A stretch of DNA of 64,000 nt from Prado023 sp963736425 (GTDB taxonomy: Bacteria > Actinomycetota > Actinomycetes > S36-B12 > CAIYMF01). The stretch covers positions 1-64,000 of the forward strand of contig CAVTOX010000009.1 in NCBI GenBank assembly GCA_963736425.1. The letters run 5' to 3'. Both the position numbers and the translations under genes were made by a program. Under the pieces are notes generated by a model. The model had not been told where the DNA came from. It did not search any database and was given only the letters and a program-made list of their open reading frames with translations. This document shows, piece after piece, positions 9,482 through 17,975 of the stretch. How positions within the stretch are numbered: position 1 is the stretch's first letter; every line of letters starts with the position of its first letter.

Positions 9482-9790
9482 TCATGAACCCGCCACAGCA
9501 GCCGGCGTGTCGGGGGCGCTGGTGGCGTCACACCCGAGGACTTGAGACGATGCACCGGCCCAGTGCCTCCCCGTCGCAGGCACCGGGCGCAGCCTCCTCC
9601 GCCGGGGGCAACTCCGCGGGACCACCGAACCAGTGGACCTGTGCGCAATCCTGGGCCGATCGGCCCGTGCCGTGTCCCCGGAACAGGGACACTCGGAGTG
9701 GGGAGCGGTCTGTGCTCCGCAGGGGGACGCCGCCGCCCACGGGGTACCAGGGGCCCGCGCGGGGTACGCTTCGCCCCAGCATCGAGGTGG
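9346..9790. other. About 445 bp without a convincing intact gene
   Basis: The stretch holds the minus-strand fragment described at 9284-9481 and a weakly protein-like minus-strand continuation up to about 9660. It also holds a 9-bp inverted repeat (GCGACCCCG around 9420, CGGGGTCGC around 9455) without a T tract. TACGCT at 9765-9770 is a candidate -10 for the phosphatidyltransferase gene that follows. I see no RNA gene. Confidence 0.4.
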
Positions 9791-9802
9791 ATGGGGCGAG
9801 CC

Positions 9803-10405
9803 ATGCGCGTGCAGGAGCCGGCGGTCCGGACTGACCTGGTCTGGACCCTGCCGAACGTGCTCAGTGGCATCCGCCTCCTCACGATCCCGCTGTTCGCCTG
9901 GTTGGCCCTGGTGCCGCAGCAGGACGGCCTGGCCGCCCTCGTCCTCGCCCTCGGCGGCGCGACGGACTTCTTCGACGGCATGCTCGCCCGGCGCTGGAAC
10001 CAGGTCACGCGGCTGGGCCAGCTGCTGGACCCCATTGCCGATCGCCTCTCCACGGTCACGGTCCTGGTCGTGTTCCTCATCCGCGATGTGGTCCCGCTCT
10101 GGTTCGTGGTCCTCCTGGTGCTGCGCGACGCCGTCCTGACCGTGGAGATGGGGCGGTTGAAGGGCCGGGGAATCACCGGGCTCCCCGTGAACTTCATCGG
10201 CAAGGCAGCCACGTTCAACCTGATGCTCTCCTTCCCGTTCCTGCTCTGGGGGGCCGATCCGCAGACGGGCATCGAGGAGCTCGCGCGGGTCGCCGGCTGG
10301 GCGTTCGCCCTGTGGGGCACGGGGCTCTACCTGTACAGCGCCGTGCTGTACGTCCGTCAGACGCGTGAGGTGCTGTCCCAGCTGCCAGCCACGGCCGGGG
10401 CCTAG
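9803..10405 (+). CDS. CDP-alcohol phosphatidyltransferase
   Basis: This 200-residue integral membrane enzyme transfers a phosphatidyl group from CDP-diacylglycerol to an alcohol. The complete family signature D-x2-D-G-x2-A-R-x8-G-x3-D-x3-D is visible (TDFFDGMLAR then G, QLLD, PIAD), with four to five hydrophobic helices after it. By synteny it matches mycobacterial pgsA2, upstream of the DUF881-sbp cluster; the acceptor alcohol (glycerol phosphate, inositol phosphate or other) cannot be set. ATG 9791 is an alternative start. The next gene begins three bases after the stop. Confidence 0.87.
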   Translation: MRVQEPAVRTDLVWTLPNVLSGIRLLTIPLFAWLALVPQQDGLAALVLALGGATDFFDGMLARRWNQVTRLGQLLDPIADRLSTVTVLVVFLIRDVVPLWFVVLLVLRDAVLTVEMGRLKGRGITGLPVNFIGKAATFNLMLSFPFLLWGADPQTGIEELARVAGWAFALWGTGLYLYSAVLYVRQTREVLSQLPATAGA

Positions 10406-10408
10406 CTC

Positions 10409-12908
10409 ATGCGTGCCGTGGTGATGGCCGGCGGTGAGGGCACCCGCCTGCGGCCCCTGACCACGAACGTGCCCAAGCCACTCCTGCCGGTCGTCGGCGA
10501 GCCGATCATGGGCCACCTCTTGCGCCTGCTGAACAAGCACGGGATCGAGCAGGCGGTCGTGACGGTCCAGTACCTGGCGGCGAGCATCCGGTCCTACTTC
10601 GGTGACGGCGACGAGTACGGGGTCCGGCTGTCCTACGCGACGGAATCAGTCCCGCTGGGCACCGCAGGCAGCGTCAAGAACGCCGAGCAGGGCCTGGCCG
10701 GCGAGCCGTTCCTGGTGGTCTCCGGGGATGCACTGACCGATATCGACCTCACAGCCCTCGTGGAGTTCCACCAGCGGACCGGCGCGATGGTGACCGTGGC
10801 CCTGGCCCGCAAGCCCAACGTCATCGAGTTCGGGAACGTGATCACCGCCGAGGACGGGCGCATCGAGCGGTTCATCGAGAAGCCGACGTGGGGACAGGTG
10901 TTCTCCGACACGGTCAACACGGGCATCTATGTGATGGCCCCGGAGGTACTGGACCTCGTGCCGGCCGACGAGAAGGTGGACTGGTCGGCGGACATCTTCC
11001 CGAAGCTGATGGCGGCCGGCGAGGCGATCTACGGCTACGTGACGGATCGGTACTGGGAGGACGTCGGAACGATCGACAGCTACTTGTCCGTCCAGGGCGA
11101 CGTGCTGCGGGGGCAGCGTGGATGCTCAGGTGGGCGGCTTCGAGGTTGCCCCCCAGGTGTGGCTCGGCGAGGGGGCGGTGGTCGACCAGGGGGCGCGGCT
11201 GGAGTCGCCGTGCTTCATCGGGGCCCATGCCCGAGTGGAGACCGACTGCGTGGTGGGCCCCGGGACGGTCCTGGGCAGCAACGTCGTCCTGCGTCGTGGG
11301 GCGCGCGTGGTGGGATCCCTGCTCGACACCAGCGTCTATGTCGATATCGGCTCTGAGATCACCTCGGCCCTGCTCGGACGCTCGTGCGAGGTTCGGGCTC
11401 GGGTGCACATCGCGCCGGGTGCGGTGATCGCCGACAAGTGCGTGCTCGGCGAGGAGGTGCAGGTCAGCGCCGGGGTCCATGTGTACCCGGCCAAGCAGAT
11501 CGAGGCCGGTGCGATCCTGACCGACAACGTCATCTGGGAGGCCCAGGCACACCATTCGCTCTTCGGGCCCCGCGGGGTGAGTGGGATCGTCAACCTCGAC
11601 ATCACCCCCGAGATGGTCGTGCGCCTCGGGGCGGCCTACGCCGCGCTGCTGCCCAAGGGATCGACGGTGACGGTCGGGCGCGACCACTCCCGCGCGGCCC
11701 GGGCGATGAACCGCGCGCTGGCCGGGTCCCTGACGGCGGCCGGCCTGAATGTGCGCGACCTGCGGATCACGCCCCTTCCCGTCGTGCGGACCGATACTGC
11801 GCGTGCCGCCCAGGGCGGGGTCTACCTGCGCACGACCCTTGGAGTCCCCGAGAGCCTGGACCTGCTGCTGCTGGACCCCACCGGCTCGGATCTCTCGGTC
11901 GCCGAGCAGCAGAAGCTCGAGCGCATCCTGGTCCGTCGGGACTTCCGAAGGGCCTTCCCGGGTGAGATCGGTGACATCCACACCCCACACCGCTCGGTCG
12001 ACGAGTACGCCGCGCAGCTCGCCGCTTCGATCGACACCTCGGGAGTCGCCGAAGCCCGGCTCAAGGTGGTCATCGACACAGGCGCTGGGCCGTCCACCCT
12101 GGTGCTGCCTCGCGTGCTGTCCTCGTTGCCGGTGAGTGTGCTGACGGTCAACAACCGGCTCGATGAGGAGAACCCCACATCCACCGGCCCGTCCTACCAC
12201 GCGGCCATGGCCCGACTGGCCGAGCTCGTCTCGTCCTCGCGCTCGGACCTCGGCGTGCGCTTCGACCCGACTGGTGAGCGGCTGTCCATGGTCGATGAGA
12301 CCGGCAGGCCGTTCGACCACGGCCGCACGCTGCTGGTGATGCTGGACCTGGTGGCCGCGGAGCGACGCAGCGGGGTGATCGCGCTGCCGGCCCACACCAC
12401 GCGCGTGGCCGAGGAGGTCACCAACTACCACTCGGTGGGCGTGGTCTGGACCGGGTCCTCGACGTCGGCCCTGTCGGCCCAGGCGCGCGCCACCCCGAAC
12501 CTCATCTTCGCCGGCGACGGCAGGGGAGGGTTCATCGTCCCGGAGATGGGACCCAACGTGGATGGCCTCGCGGCGTTCGTCCGGCTGGTGGGCATGGTCG
12601 CGCGCACGAAGCTGACCCTGTCGGCGATCGACCGGCGGATCCCTCAGGTGCACATGGCCAGGTCCGCGGTGCCCACAGCCTGGGCTCGGCGGGGGACGGT
12701 CATGCGCACCCTGGTGGAGGCCGCGGGGGAGCGCGCCGTCGACACGGCCGAGGGCGTGCGCATCCAGGAGCCCGATGGGAGCTGGGTCCTGGCCGTTCCT
12801 GACCAGTCGGAGGCCGTCATCCGTCTCTGGGCGGAGGCAGCGTCCGACGAGCGTGCCGACAGCCTGCTCAGTGAGTGGTTCGAACTCATCGAGTCCGGGG
12901 AGGGGTGA
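10409..12908 (+). CDS. Mannose-1-phosphate guanylyltransferase-like protein fused to a degenerate phosphomannomutase domain (one frameshift)
   Basis: The N-terminal half (about 1-235) is a sugar-nucleotide pyrophosphorylase: MAGGEGTRLRPLT at the start, a conserved Lys-Pro-Leu-Leu-Pro, SGDALTD for metal binding, then FIEKP. A left-handed beta-helix follows to about residue 380, then a phosphohexomutase-like region of about 450 residues. That region lacks the phosphoserine loop (RTTLGVPE where TASHNP is expected) and its metal loop reads DPTGER instead of DGDADR. It is therefore probably not a mutase. The frame breaks in a G run at 11109-11113; removing one G gives about 832 residues, the length of this known actinobacterial two-domain family. 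It likely supplies GDP-mannose or a similar donor. Confidence 0.85.
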
Positions 12909-13777
12909 TGTCGACGTCCACAACCGGAGCCCCGCTGCCGGCGGCCGACCGGCCGGTCCCCAGTGCCCGTGAGCGGCTGAACCTGATCGACCAGATCACC
13001 AGCGCCTCGGTGGCCAGCGACTACGCCGACGTGACCGACCAGCAGCCTTCGGGGTCGCGGCGCCAGCGTGTCCTGGTTGCGGCTGTGGCGCTGGGTCTCA
13101 CCGGCTTCGTCCTGGCACTGGGCCTCTCCGCGCGGGTCCTGAACGACCCGGCCGTCAACGAGCAGAGGTCAGCCCTCATCGACCGGATCGTTGCGGCCGA
13201 CGACCGCAACGAGTCCCTGATCGAGGAGGTTGCCGGCGCCCGCCTGGAGCTGACCGCAGCCCGGCAGGACAACCTGCGGGTCACGTTGGAGGGTGCCCTG
13301 CTGGCAACGCAGATCGAGGACCTCGAGCTCGTGACCGGGTACTCCCCGGTCCAGGGCCCGGGGGCGGTGGTCACCCTGACAGACGCCCCGGTCAAGGAGG
13401 GCGAGGAGGGCGACGACGTCGAGAGGGTGCTCGACGGTGATGTCCAGCGGGCCGTGAACGGCTTGTGGTCAGTGGGAGCCGAGGCGGTCGCCGTCAACGG
13501 CCAGCGCCTGACTGCGCAGTCTGCGATCCGGTCGGCCGCTGGGGCCATCCTGGTCAACTACCGGCCACTGAAGCCGCCGTACCGCGTGGAGGCCATCGGC
13601 CCGTCCAACCTCGCTGAGGCGTTCGGGGCGACCCCGGATGCGCAGGAGCTGGCCAGTGTGTCCGCGCAGTTCGGCATAGGCTTGGAGACGTCGTCGGTCG
13701 ACAGCATCACCCTGCGGTCCGCCACCTCACCGCTCCCCTCGGACGCGGAGGTCGTCGGGCCCGAGGGGCTGGAATGA
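12908..13777 (+). CDS. DUF881 membrane protein (first copy)
   Basis: About 289 residues: a cytoplasmic N-terminus, one membrane helix near residue 55-75 (VLVAAVALGLTGFVLAL), then an extracellular DUF881 domain with a coiled-coil lead-in and the family segment GPGAVVTLTD followed by VNGLWSVGAEAVAVNGQRL. The ATG overlaps the previous stop by one base. Two DUF881 proteins flank sbp in most actinobacteria; their biochemical role is unknown, with a cell-envelope or division role suspected from context. Confidence 0.9.
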   Translation: MSTSTTGAPLPAADRPVPSARERLNLIDQITSASVASDYADVTDQQPSGSRRQRVLVAAVALGLTGFVLALGLSARVLNDPAVNEQRSALIDRIVAADDRNESLIEEVAGARLELTAARQDNLRVTLEGALLATQIEDLELVTGYSPVQGPGAVVTLTDAPVKEGEEGDDVERVLDGDVQRAVNGLWSVGAEAVAVNGQRLTAQSAIRSAAGAILVNYRPLKPPYRVEAIGPSNLAEAFGATPDAQELASVSAQFGIGLETSSVDSITLRSATSPLPSDAEVVGPEGLE

Positions 13778-13808
13778 TGCGTGCACGAATCGGGGAGGGG
13801 GAGGGCAG

Positions 13809-14141
13809 ATGATCGCACTCATCGGGCTCATCATCGGGGTGGTCGCCGGGCTCATCATCGAGCCGACGGTTCCCATCTGGTTGGAGCCGTACCTGCCGAT
13901 CGCAGTGATCGCGGCGCTCGATGCCGTGGTCGGGGCCATCCGGGCCCTGCTCGATGGCGTCTTCCGCGACCGCGTCTTCGTGATCTCGTTCCTGAGCAAT
14001 GTGCTGGTCGCCGCGTTCATCGTGTGGATCGGGGACCTTCTCGGTGTCGGCAGCCAGATGTCCACCGGGGTGGTGGTCGTCCTGACGATGCGCATCTTCG
14101 CCAACGCCGCCGCAATCCGCCGGCACATCCTGAAGGCGTGA
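13809..14141 (+). CDS. sbp: Small basic protein Sbp (DUF1290)
   Basis: This 110-residue protein has three predicted membrane helices (ALIGLIIGVVAGLII, YLPIAVIAALDAVVGAI, VFVISFLSNVLVAAFIVWI) with the conserved RALLDGVFRDRVFVISF loop. It is the DUF1290 protein found between two DUF881 genes in actinobacteria and next to division genes in firmicutes. Length and gene order fit exactly. A gggggag run lies upstream of the ATG. Molecular function is not known. Confidence 0.93.
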   Translation: MIALIGLIIGVVAGLIIEPTVPIWLEPYLPIAVIAALDAVVGAIRALLDGVFRDRVFVISFLSNVLVAAFIVWIGDLLGVGSQMSTGVVVVLTMRIFANAAAIRRHILKA

Positions 14142-14143
14142 GC

Positions 14144-14932
14144 ATGCAGCGCGACGAGGGGCAGGGCGCGGTCGTCCCGGCCACGCCGGCCGACGACAAC
14201 CCGGATGAGACTCACGGGGACTACCACACGACGTCGCTCTGGCGCTGGAGCGGTCCCGCGAGCCTGATCGGTGGAGCCCTGTTCGCCGTCCTGGGCTGGA
14301 TGTTCGTGGCTGGTGCCATCGCCCAGGGCAGCGACGAGGCGCTGGCCAATGCCAGGCCCGATGAGCTCGTGCAGATCCTTGACAGCCTCGATGCCGAGAA
14401 CGACCGGCTCGAGCAGGAGAAGCGCCGACTGGCCTCGGAGGTCGCTTCCCTGACCTCGGGCAGCGACGCCGCAGCACTGGAGCAGGCCCGCAACCGCAAG
14501 GAGTCCCTCGAGGTGCTCGCCGGGACGACGAAGGTTCGTGGGCCCGGCGTGCGGATCGTGATCCGCGACCCCGACGGTGGGGTCGATGCTGCGGAGATCC
14601 TGGACACGGTGCAGGAGCTGCGTGACGCAGGTGCGGAGAGCATCGAGGTGGCTGAGAGGCGGGTCGTCGTCAGCACCTGGTTCGCGAACCCGCCGGACAC
14701 CAGCACTCCGGCGATCCTTGTCTCCGGCGACCTGCGGCCCTCGCCCTACACGATCCTGGCGATCGGTGATCCCGAGACCCTGGCCACCGCGATGGAGATC
14801 CCCGGCGGCGTCGCGGACTCCGTGCGCACGGCCGGTGCGCTCTTCGAGATGGAGCAGCGTGAGGCCCTCGACATCGCCTCGACCGTTCCGCTGACCACCC
14901 CCGAGTACGCTGAGCCGGTGGACCAGGGCTGA
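14144..14932 (+). CDS. DUF881 membrane protein (second copy)
   Basis: About 262 residues. One membrane helix near residues 38-60 is followed by a coiled coil (DSLDAENDRLEQEKRRLASE) and the DUF881 domain (GPGVRIVIRDPDGG, later LRDAGAESIEVAERRVV). The ATG is two bases after the sbp stop, so the three genes form one operon. It is clearly a paralogue of the first DUF881 protein but differs in its N-terminus and lacks the acidic insertion seen there. Confidence 0.9.
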   Translation: MQRDEGQGAVVPATPADDNPDETHGDYHTTSLWRWSGPASLIGGALFAVLGWMFVAGAIAQGSDEALANARPDELVQILDSLDAENDRLEQEKRRLASEVASLTSGSDAAALEQARNRKESLEVLAGTTKVRGPGVRIVIRDPDGGVDAAEILDTVQELRDAGAESIEVAERRVVVSTWFANPPDTSTPAILVSGDLRPSPYTILAIGDPETLATAMEIPGGVADSVRTAGALFEMEQREALDIASTVPLTTPEYAEPVDQG

Positions 14933-14992
14933 GTCCCTGTGAGGACCCGACCAGTCCGCCCACGCAGCCCGATGCCGGCCGATGGAGGACCG

Positions 14993-15382
14993 ATGTATCC
15001 CAATGACCTGCGCTACACCCCCGAGCACGAGTGGATCCGCCGGGAGAGCCCGACCGTCCTGCGCTTCGGGATCACCTCGTTCGCGACCGAAGCCCTCGGA
15101 GACGTCGTGTACGTCGCGCTTCCGGCCGTGGGAAGTGCCCTCAGCGCCGGGCAGCCGTGCGGCGAGGTGGAGTCCACGAAGTCCGTGAGCGACCTGTACG
15201 CCCCGCTGGACGGGACGGTCGCCGAGGTCAACGGCGTCCTTGAGGACTCCCCGGAGATGGTCAACGCCGAGCCGTACGGCGAGGGCTGGATGGTCGATGT
15301 CGAGTGCGCGACGGCCGAGGATGCCGACGCTGCGTGGTCCTCGCTGCTGACCGCGGCCCAGTACGCCGACGGTCTGTCGTAG
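14993..15382 (+). CDS. gcvH: Glycine cleavage system H protein
   Basis: This 129-residue lipoyl carrier protein shuttles the aminomethyl intermediate between the P, T and L proteins of glycine cleavage. The lipoylated Lys lies in GEVESTKSVSDLY, and the typical opening (YTPEHEWI) follows the start. GGAGG at 14984-14988 precedes the ATG. gcvP lies 2.7 kb downstream, separated by FHA, merR and nuclease genes exactly as in Mycobacterium; gcvT is not in the window. Confidence 0.96.
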   Translation: MYPNDLRYTPEHEWIRRESPTVLRFGITSFATEALGDVVYVALPAVGSALSAGQPCGEVESTKSVSDLYAPLDGTVAEVNGVLEDSPEMVNAEPYGEGWMVDVECATAEDADAAWSSLLTAAQYADGLS

Positions 15383-15389
15383 CCAGGGG

Positions 15390-15420
15390 TTGACCCGACC
15401 CTCAGGGCGTCGGATAGGTT
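15390..15420 (+). promoter_or_regulatory. Candidate promoter of the FHA gene
   Basis: TTGACC (15390-15395) and TAGGTT (15415-15420) are separated by 19 bp, slightly long for a sigma-70-type promoter. The MerR-type dyad lies just downstream of the predicted start point. Confidence 0.45.
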
Positions 15421-15433
15421 TGCCCCCGAGGTG

Positions 15434-15456
15434 AACCTAGACCTCAGGTAGAGGTT
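15434..15456 (+). promoter_or_regulatory. MerR-type dyad upstream of the FHA gene
   Basis: AACCT-N2-ACCT-N-AGGT-N2-AGGTT is a 23-bp imperfect palindrome. Its 13-base part ACCTCAGGTAGAG recurs, inverted, in front of the second merR gene. The site overlaps the leader and the ribosome site of the alternative GTG start at 15462. Confidence 0.6.
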
Positions 15457-15506
15457 CCCTTGTGGGCGACTGCAGGGCGAGGATTCAGGGTCAGGACGGA
15501 GACGAC

Positions 15507-16001
15507 GTGGGGCGTTCATGCCGGCAGTGCGGCCAGGAGATGTCGGATCTGGCGCGATTCTGCAGCAACTGCGGTGCGCCCCTGGTCGACCTCAGCGCTG
15601 AGGTCGAGGTCCAATCCACCGGGAACCTCGATGTCCCGGTGTCCTCGACCGGCCCGTTGGGCGCGGTCGGCACGGGCAGCGTCGGGTCCGTGGCCGTCGG
15701 AACGGCCATGTTGATCGTCCGGCGCGGACCCAGCGAGGGCACCTCCTTCGTGCTCGACTCCGACCTGGTCACGGTGGGGCGCTCCGATGATGCCGACGTC
15801 GTCCTCGACGACGTCACGGTCTCGCGCCGGCATGCCCAGTTCATCCGTGACGCCCAGGGCTGGCAGTGCCGCGACGTCGGCAGCCTGAACGGGACCTACG
15901 TCAACCGGGAGCGGATCGACGCGACCGCCCTGGCCGGCGGTGACGAGGTCCAGATCGGCAAGTACCGGTTCGTGTTCCTCGTAGGGGGTGGCCAGTCGTG
16001 A
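15507..16001 (+). CDS. FHA-domain protein with N-terminal zinc ribbon (GarA position)
   Basis: About 164 residues. An N-terminal zinc ribbon (CRQCGQEM then CSNCG) is followed by a flexible Ser/Gly/Val linker and a C-terminal FHA domain with the phosphothreonine-binding set (GRSDDADV, VSRRHAQF, GSLNGTYVN). FHA domains bind phosphothreonine partners. By synteny it corresponds to mycobacterial GarA, which controls 2-oxoglutarate metabolism, but the N-terminal ETTS phosphorylation motif of GarA is absent. GGAG at 15498-15501 favours the GTG at 15507; GTG 15462 is an alternative that would add 15 residues before the zinc ribbon. Its stop overlaps the next start (GTGA). Confidence 0.88.
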   Translation: MGRSCRQCGQEMSDLARFCSNCGAPLVDLSAEVEVQSTGNLDVPVSSTGPLGAVGTGSVGSVAVGTAMLIVRRGPSEGTSFVLDSDLVTVGRSDDADVVLDDVTVSRRHAQFIRDAQGWQCRDVGSLNGTYVNRERIDATALAGGDEVQIGKYRFVFLVGGGQS

Positions 16002-16735
16002 GCACGGCTGCAGCGTCGGACGGCCTGCTGAGCATCGGCGAGGTGCTGCACCTGCTGCGCTCGGACTTCCCGGACGTCAGCATCTCCAAGATCCGCTACC
16101 TGGAGGCGGAGGACCTCGTCGAGCCGCAGCGGACTGCCTCTGGCTACCGGAAGTTCACCCGGGCCGACGCCGAGCGACTGCGCTATGTGCTGCGGATGCA
16201 GCGCGACCACTACCTGCCGCTGAAGGTCATCCGCGAGCACCTCGACGCGATCGACCGGGGCCTGCAACCCGCACCACTGAGCGCGACGGACACTGCACCA
16301 CGCGCACTCGTGGCCACAGACACCTATCCCTCGCCTGAGGACCTGGGTGCCGACAGCCAGGAGCTGCGCCTGTCACGCAAGGAGCTGCTCGAGGAGTCCG
16401 GGGTCACCAACGAGGTGCTGCGCGAGCTCGAGTCCTTCGGCCTGGTCGCCCAGGTGCCCGGCACCTCCTACTACGACGCGACCGCCCTGCAGGTGGCCCG
16501 GATCGCCGCGGAGATGGCCCAGTTCGGCTATGGCCCCCGGCACCTGCGCCCGTTCCGCCTGGCCGCCGATCGTGAGCTCTCCCTGGTCGAGCAGGTCGTC
16601 AAGCCGATGGCCCATGGACGTCACGAGGACAGTGCCGCGAAGGCGGAGGAGGCGGCCCGTGCGATCGCCACCCTGGCGATCCAGCTGCACGTCGCCCTGG
16701 TCAGGGCGGGGCTGCCCCGGACGCTCGGTCGCTGA
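15998..16735 (+). CDS. MerR-family regulator (first; Rv1828-like)
   Basis: This 245-residue protein has an N-terminal winged helix-turn-helix (LLSIGEVLHLL, SISKIRYLEAEDLVEP, GYRKFTRADAERLRYVLRMQ). A longer effector domain contains a second MerR-like segment (SRKELLEESGVTNEVLRELESFGLV). It lacks Cys clusters, so metal sensing is unlikely. The four-base overlap with the FHA gene makes the pair translationally coupled. It is a good candidate for binding the ACCTCAGGT dyads at 15434 and 17269. Confidence 0.9.
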   Translation: MSTAAASDGLLSIGEVLHLLRSDFPDVSISKIRYLEAEDLVEPQRTASGYRKFTRADAERLRYVLRMQRDHYLPLKVIREHLDAIDRGLQPAPLSATDTAPRALVATDTYPSPEDLGADSQELRLSRKELLEESGVTNEVLRELESFGLVAQVPGTSYYDATALQVARIAAEMAQFGYGPRHLRPFRLAADRELSLVEQVVKPMAHGRHEDSAAKAEEAARAIATLAIQLHVALVRAGLPRTLGR

Positions 16736-16762
16736 GCGATGGTGGGTCCCGCCCGCCGGGTC

Positions 16763-16768
16763 TAGTCT
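16763..16768 (+). promoter_or_regulatory. -10 element for the leaderless nuclease gene
   Basis: TAGTCT is followed by seven bases and the GTG at 16776. Confidence 0.5.
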
Positions 16769-16775
16769 GGGCGAC

Positions 16776-17246
16776 GTGGATGGGTACCAGGCAGTGGAAG
16801 TCGTGGGTGTGCGCGTCGAGATGCCCTCCAATGCGCCGATCGTGCTGGTGCGCCCGATCACCGGGGGCGCGCTGCTGCCCATCTGGATCGGGCCCAACGA
16901 GGCTGCGGCGATCGCCATGGCCCAGCAGGGTGTGGCAGCTCCGCGGCCGCTGACCCACGACCTGTTCGTCGCGACATTGCTCCAGCTGGGGACCCCCCTG
17001 CTGTCAGTGCGGATCACCCGGTTGGAGGACGGGGTGTTCTTCGCCGAGCTCGTCCTCGAGGATCAGGTCGTCGACGCCCGGCCCTCGGATGCCATCGCCC
17101 TTGCGCTGCGCGCGGGGGTGCCGATCCTGCTCTCCGACGAGGTGTTGGCCGAGGCAGGCGTGGCGCCGGATCCCGACGAGGAGGTCGATGAGGTCGAGCA
17201 GTTCCGCGAGTTCCTCGACACCGTGACTCCCCAGGACTTCCAGTAG
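16776..17246 (+). CDS. Bifunctional nuclease family protein (DUF151)
   Basis: About 156 residues covering the whole DUF151 domain (VEVVGVRVEMPSN, LPIWIGPNEAAAIA, RPSDAIALALR), followed by an acidic C-terminal tail. Members of this family have been described as nucleases acting on DNA and RNA; in actinobacteria the gene is always between two merR genes. The GTG start is set by the -10 element and by alignment with the family N-terminus. No other feature suggests a specific substrate. Confidence 0.88.
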   Translation: MDGYQAVEVVGVRVEMPSNAPIVLVRPITGGALLPIWIGPNEAAAIAMAQQGVAAPRPLTHDLFVATLLQLGTPLLSVRITRLEDGVFFAELVLEDQVVDARPSDAIALALRAGVPILLSDEVLAEAGVAPDPDEEVDEVEQFREFLDTVTPQDFQ

Positions 17247-17250
17247 CCGT

Positions 17251-17271
17251 GAGGGTGGCAGTCTAACCCTC
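17251..17271 (+). terminator. Small inverted repeat after the nuclease gene
   Basis: GAGGGT and ACCCTC pair across a 9-base loop just after the stop at 17246. There is no T tract, and the right arm overlaps the MerR-type dyad, so this is a weak call. Confidence 0.25.
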
Positions 17272-17285
17272 TACCTGAGGTGGAG
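17269..17285 (+). promoter_or_regulatory. MerR-type dyad upstream of the second merR
   Basis: CTC-N-ACCT-N-AGGT-N-GAG is a near-perfect 17-bp palindrome. Its reverse strand contains ACCTCAGGTAGAG, identical to the site before the FHA gene. Here the dyad lies about 30 bp upstream of the -35 box, a position compatible with activation or autoregulation. Confidence 0.6.
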
Positions 17286-17316
17286 ACTTTGCCCCGGCGT
17301 GTCGGGGCGGAGTGCG

Positions 17317-17345
17317 TTGACGTGTGACGCATCCGGCCCTAGTTT
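17317..17345 (+). promoter_or_regulatory. Sigma-70-type promoter of the second merR
   Basis: TTGACG (17317-17322) and TAGTTT (17340-17345) are separated by exactly 17 bp. The predicted leader is about 60 bases and carries GGAGG before the ATG at 17415. Confidence 0.65.
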
Positions 17346-17414
17346 CGGGGCAGGAATCCCGCCGGTGTAACTACGCCGACGCAAGACGCCACATCGACCG
17401 GAGGTCAGGCGCAG

Positions 17415-17975
17415 ATGTCAGCTGAGGGCACTGGACACCAGCACGAGGTACAGGGCGCCCTGTTCGACGTCCCCGAGACGACGCTTCCCGAAGGGGTGGG
17501 CTACCGCGGCCCCATCGCCTGCTCCGCCGCCGAGATCACCTACCGGCAGTTGGACTACTGGGCCCGGACCGGCCTGGTGGAGCCCTCGATCCGTCCCGCC
17601 ACGGGGTCGGGGACTCAGCGCCTCTACAGCTTCCGCGACATCCTGGTGCTCAAGGTCGTCAAGCGACTGCTCGACACCGGGGTCTCGCTGCAGAACATCC
17701 GCACGGCCGTGACGCACCTGCGCTCGCGCGGCGTGGAGGACCTTGCGACCCTCACCCTGATGAGTGATGGTGCCAGCGTCTATGAGTGCACCAGTGAGGA
17801 CGAGGTCATCGATCTCGTGCGGGGCGGTCAGGGAGTCTTCGGCATCGCGGTCGGCAAGGTCTGGCGCGAGGTGGAGGGCACGCTGTCCGCCCTGCCCGCG
17901 GAGCGCGGCTCGGGCGTCGCGACCTCGAGCGACGACGAGCTCTCGGAGCGTCGGCGCAAGCGCCAGACGGGCTGA
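17415..17975 (+). CDS. MerR-family regulator (second; Rv1830-like)
   Basis: This 186-residue regulator has its helix-turn-helix at about residues 30-100 (AEITYRQLDYWARTGLVEP, RLYSFRDILVLKVVKRLLDTGVSLQNIR), preceded by a short tail with a conserved LFDVPE-type stretch. A C-terminal region (YECTSEDEVIDLVRGGQGVFGIAVGKVW) is typical of the actinobacterial Rv1830 group. It has its own promoter with the shared dyad upstream, and precedes gcvP. Confidence 0.9.
   Translation: MSAEGTGHQHEVQGALFDVPETTLPEGVGYRGPIACSAAEITYRQLDYWARTGLVEPSIRPATGSGTQRLYSFRDILVLKVVKRLLDTGVSLQNIRTAVTHLRSRGVEDLATLTLMSDGASVYECTSEDEVIDLVRGGQGVFGIAVGKVWREVEGTLSALPAERGSGVATSSDDELSERRRKRQTG

Noticed and set aside
9542..9802. 87-codon N-terminal extension of the CDP-alcohol phosphatidyltransferase
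   Set aside because: Arg/Pro-rich shadow composition; the family starts close to LVWTLPNVLS, and a -10 candidate lies at 9765.
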